The translations under genes were made by a program, and so were the position numbers. Under the pieces are notes generated by a model that had not been told where the DNA came from, ran no database searches, and was given only the letters and a program-made list of their open reading frames with translations. Below, one piece after another: positions 63,677 through 64,000 of a DNA stretch of 64,000 bases. The DNA is from WJLY01 sp964399265 (GTDB taxonomy: Bacteria > Joyebacterota > Joyebacteria > Joyebacterales > Joyebacteraceae): positions 1-64,000 of the forward strand of contig CAYNQF010000003.1 in assembly GCA_964399265.1 (NCBI GenBank), written 5' to 3'. Numbering within the stretch: the first letter of the stretch is position 1; each line of letters opens with the position of its first letter.

Positions 63677-64000
63677 GTGAAACGTCTGTTACTGACCATC
63701 GTTCTGTGCGTGACGATGACACTTGTCTCGTCGGTGGTCGGGGCCGACGTCATCCACGTGCCCGATGGTGTGGGCTCGATCAGCCTCGCTCTCCTCGTGG
63801 CCGGCCCGGGCGACACGATCCTGGTCGCTCCCGGGACCTACCACGTCAACCTGGAGTGGCCGGACAAGTCCGGCCTCAAGCTCCTCTCAGAGACGGGGTC
63901 CGGGCAGACCGTGCTCGACGGAAGCGCCGACGTCCAGGTCATCGGTGTGTACACCGGCGTCGACACCACGACCGTCATCTCAGGCTTCACCATCAGGAAC
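63677..64000 (+). CDS. Secreted beta-helix protein, 5' part (partial at right edge)
   Basis: 108 codons from GTG 63677 (GGAG upstream), open to the window end. A signal peptide (M-K-R-L-L-L start, V-V-G-A near 23) is followed by H-V-P-D-G-V-G-S-I and G-D-T-I-L-V-A-P-G-T-Y-H, the first rungs of a pectate-lyase-like beta-helix (the same G-D-T-V-L-V-Y-P-G-T-Y pattern as the protein at 58479-59867). I-S-G-F-T-I-R-N closes the visible part. It probably belongs to the same family, and its C-terminus is outside the window. Confidence 0.85.
   Translation, partial: MKRLLLTIVLCVTMTLVSSVVGADVIHVPDGVGSISLALLVAGPGDTILVAPGTYHVNLEWPDKSGLKLLSETGSGQTVLDGSADVQVIGVYTGVDTTTVISGFTIRN

Overview
The window looks like part of a metagenome-assembled scaffold from an uncultivated high-GC Gram-negative bacterium. 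It carries one run of exactly 100 N and is densely packed with genes. The closest fit is the wider FCB/Eisenbacteria-Latescibacteria-like group. That placement is an inference from secreted proteins ending in FlgD-like 'NPFNP' C-terminal domains, gingipain-type C25 proteases, DUF4097 and LEA14-like envelope proteins and secreted beta-helix proteins. No rRNA or other marker is present to prove it. Genes often overlap by ATGA/GTGA, GTG and TTG starts are common, and I found no tRNA, CRISPR array or intact mobile element. | 1-6.7 kb: the 3' part of an energy-converting (group 4, Mbh/Hyc-like) [NiFe]-hydrogenase operon fused to a full Mrp-type Na+/H+ antiporter set: large-subunit C-terminus, NuoL-like, DUF4040, MnhB-C-D-E-F-G and an 8Fe ferredoxin, closed by a strong terminator. 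The large subunit keeps its Ni ligands and a 32-residue cleavable tail. A HycI-type maturation protease lies 19 kb away at 25.3 kb. | 6.7-9.1 kb: a leftward group of nucleoside hydrolase, epimerase and YjbQ protein. | 9.1-17.2 kb: a rightward group of methyltransferase, exported TPR-CHAT caspase-like protease, two FecR paralogues and a CHASE2-SpoIIE phosphatase. I read it as an envelope-sensing proteolysis/phosphatase module, and it is the best candidate here for an undescribed system. | 17.3-27.6 kb: PepF, DUF4097 protein, DUF1648 protein, GNAT, nucleoside phosphorylase, hybrid histidine kinase, HycI, LEA14 lipoprotein and HflX. | 27.7-43 kb: a secreted FlgD-tailed protein, a transketolase with a histone-H1-like lysine tail, a GNAT, a one-cysteine PrxQ/Bcp, a probable transposase remnant, two large tandem C25 proteases with C-terminal sorting-type domains, and endonuclease IV between them. 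| 43-53 kb: trehalose-phosphatase-like HAD protein, USP, MscS, two M29 aminopeptidases, NadE, an APC permease-EIIA fusion, AHSA1 and a TrkA-C membrane protein. | 53-64 kb: prolyl oligopeptidase lipoprotein, a complete iron module (DtxR-type regulator with palindromic operator, Cys-rich small protein, FeoA, FeoB), three secreted beta-helix proteins, a PLP fold-II enzyme and a DRG-like GTPase. Two of the beta-helix proteins end in the same 11-residue pattern T-S-W-G-x-I-K-x-x-[YF]-R, which I propose as a new C-terminal sorting tag.
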